From: CAYJAZ01 sp964371865
GTDB lineage: Bacteria > Desulfobacterota > Desulfovibrionia > Desulfovibrionales > Desulfovibrionaceae
Length of the DNA stretch: 33,373 bases
Assembly: GCA_964371865.1 (NCBI GenBank)
Contig: CAYJOR010000028.1
Span: forward strand, 1-33,373
Reading direction: 5' to 3'
Positions 32,328 to 33,373 of this stretch are shown here, in pieces. The stretch's first letter is position 1, and the number at the start of each line of letters is the position of its first letter. The position numbers and the translations under genes are program-made. The notes under the pieces are model-generated. The model saw only the letters and a program-made list of their open reading frames with translations. It searched no databases and was not told the DNA's origin.

Positions 32328-33251
32328 TTAATCTGATTGTATTTCTACCCTTTCCATTACAGCTGCCCTGATTCGACAAATACCGCATAAATCACCTGAA
32401 GAGGTTGGATATTGACATTTGGGACAAGGATTTAATTTTTCTTCTTTCTTGGGCATAATATTTTGAAAAGCCTCTTTGCCTTTTTCTAAAAAGCTTTGAT
32501 AAAAATCAATTTTACGACCGGGCATGGCGGCTTCCAAATCAATCCAAAGCCCTTTTAATACGGAAAAAGAAGCACCTCCACTGTATGGACAAGGGGCGTA
32601 ATGATTTTCAATATCTTTTAAAAAGGCATAGTGCGCGGTTTCGTATTCGGTTAATCTCCACAAAGGTTTTATCTTCTTTTTAAATCCTTTTTCGTCCGGC
32701 AATATGGGGCCTTGATCACTAAGATAAGCTCTATCCCAACGCAAGGTATTGCTGGTTAATCTGGCAACTTCATCATCTAAATTATGTCCTGTTGCCAAAC
32801 TGTCAAAGCCGTATTCAATGGCAGTTTGGTTAAAATAATAGCGTTTAATTTTACCGCAAACCGAACAAATAGGACGAGAAAGAGCTTTTTTGACTAAGGG
32901 AATGGCCAAGCCTTCTTTAGACATTTCTTTAACAATCAGTTTGATATTATGCTTTTGGCAAAATCGCTCACAAACAGCTCTGGCTTTTTGGGAAGATTCT
33001 CCAATTGCAAGATCAATATGAAAACCTGTGACATCATAACCAAGTTCGGAAAGCACCAAGATTAAAGCTAAGCTATCTTTCCCCCCGGAAAGTGCCACTA
33101 AAACTCTTTCACCTTCTTGAATTAAATTATAAGCTTCAATTCCTTTTTGAACTTGCTTTGTAAAAAACTGCAAAAAGCAATCCTTGCAAAAGGCAAAATT
33201 ATGTGAAGGCAAATCTATTATGGCTTCCACTTGACATCTACGACATTTCAT
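32328..33251 (-). CDS. TtuA/Ncs6-type tRNA 2-thiolation protein
   Basis: PP-loop ATPase that activates a tRNA uridine for sulfur insertion. The layout is that of the TtuA/Ncs6 group rather than E. coli TtcA: N-terminal zinc finger (Cys3, Cys6, Cys22, Cys25), P-loop SGGKDS (55-60), catalytic/iron-sulfur cysteines Cys129 and Cys132 (PICSVCG) and Cys221 (APCPYSGG), GHNLDDE (155-161), and a C-terminal zinc finger (Cys276, Cys279, Cys289, Cys292). 307 residues fits. AAAGGA lies five bases before ATG 33251. No sulfur-carrier (TtuB-like) gene is in view. The exact target base (position 54 or 34) cannot be told from this sequence. Confidence 0.9.
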   Translation of the reverse strand: MKCRRCQVEAIIDLPSHNFAFCKDCFLQFFTKQVQKGIEAYNLIQEGERVLVALSGGKDSLALILVLSELGYDVTGFHIDLAIGESSQKARAVCERFCQKHNIKLIVKEMSKEGLAIPLVKKALSRPICSVCGKIKRYYFNQTAIEYGFDSLATGHNLDDEVARLTSNTLRWDRAYLSDQGPILPDEKGFKKKIKPLWRLTEYETAHYAFLKDIENHYAPCPYSGGASFSVLKGLWIDLEAAMPGRKIDFYQSFLEKGKEAFQNIMPKKEEKLNPCPKCQYPTSSGDLCGICRIRAAVMERVEIQSD

Positions 33252-33373
33252 AAAAATCCTTTGTTATATTTTGAAGCACTGATTTATTTTCTTGGGGGGA
33301 AAATTTTTTATGCTTTAACCAGCGTTTCCTTAACGCTCAGAACCATTTTTTCAAACAAAGTTTGGAAAAATCT
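33252..33373. other. Non-coding window edge with a hairpin
   Basis: No gene seen. A near-perfect hairpin TTTTTCAAAC / GTTTGGAAAAA with a 3-base loop (about 33347-33370) may end a minus-strand gene beyond the window. Confidence 0.35.

Overview
The window is AT-rich (mid-30s % GC by eye) and gene-dense. It reads as chromosome of a low-GC member of the Desulfovibrionaceae or a close relative. The grounds are gene content and order, not a database match: a pyruvate carboxylase beside a PEP-synthase-like protein and a biotin ligase, an MJ0042-type zinc-ribbon protein beside hpt and a class II fructose bisphosphatase, and a thrS-infC pair. No phage, transposase or CRISPR array is visible.

Layout. 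(1) 1-3966, minus strand: tRNA-Val, thrS, infC (apparently starting at AUC inside the end of thrS) and the 5' part of tyrS. The L35 and L20 genes that usually follow infC are absent; a repeat and a terminator sit there instead. (2) 4135-6842, minus: an iron-uptake operon feoA-feoB plus a 58-residue Cys-rich membrane protein missed by simple ORF calling, with a promoter in front and a terminator inside. (3) 7156-9772, minus: an outer-membrane barrel protein of unknown role; then a transcription unit with an ATG-TGA mini-ORF, a small unknown protein, rpiB and a TlpA-like thioredoxin. (4) 9886-13337, plus: hpt, zinc-ribbon protein, glpX, fabD. (5) 13443-17633, minus: a sirtuin and a very large membrane-bound c-di-GMP protein (two periplasmic binding domains, degenerate GGDEF, intact EAL, C-terminal V4R-like domain). 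(6) 17634-19034: a 658-bp AT-rich gap and nfsB on the plus strand. (7) 19057-23069, minus: an orphan oligopeptide-type binding protein directly followed by a bifunctional Rel. (8) 23181-31843, minus: birA, pyruvate carboxylase and PEP-synthase-like protein, a plausible pyruvate to oxaloacetate / PEP anaplerotic and gluconeogenic block whose biotin ligase is encoded next to its substrate. (9) 32328-33251, minus: a TtuA/Ncs6-type tRNA thiolation enzyme.

The least ordinary content lies between genes. Two families of palindromic intergenic repeats recur. R1 (four copies; core CCAAAGGGAATCATTCCC, tail GGTCGYCGAAGGCA) lies near the 3' ends of infC and the PEP-synthase-like gene; two of its copies carry the same 37-bp core in opposite orientation inside same-orientation flanks. 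R2 (five copies at different stages of decay; long hairpin flanked by TTTTTAAGGAAGGGGGAG and GAAAATAATTATGCAGAG) reaches about 195 bp in its two fullest copies. No obvious new defence or biosynthetic system is present; the strongest leads are the SBP-GGDEF-EAL-V4R protein, the ATG-TGA mini-ORF, the repeat families and the zinc-ribbon extension on pyruvate carboxylase.
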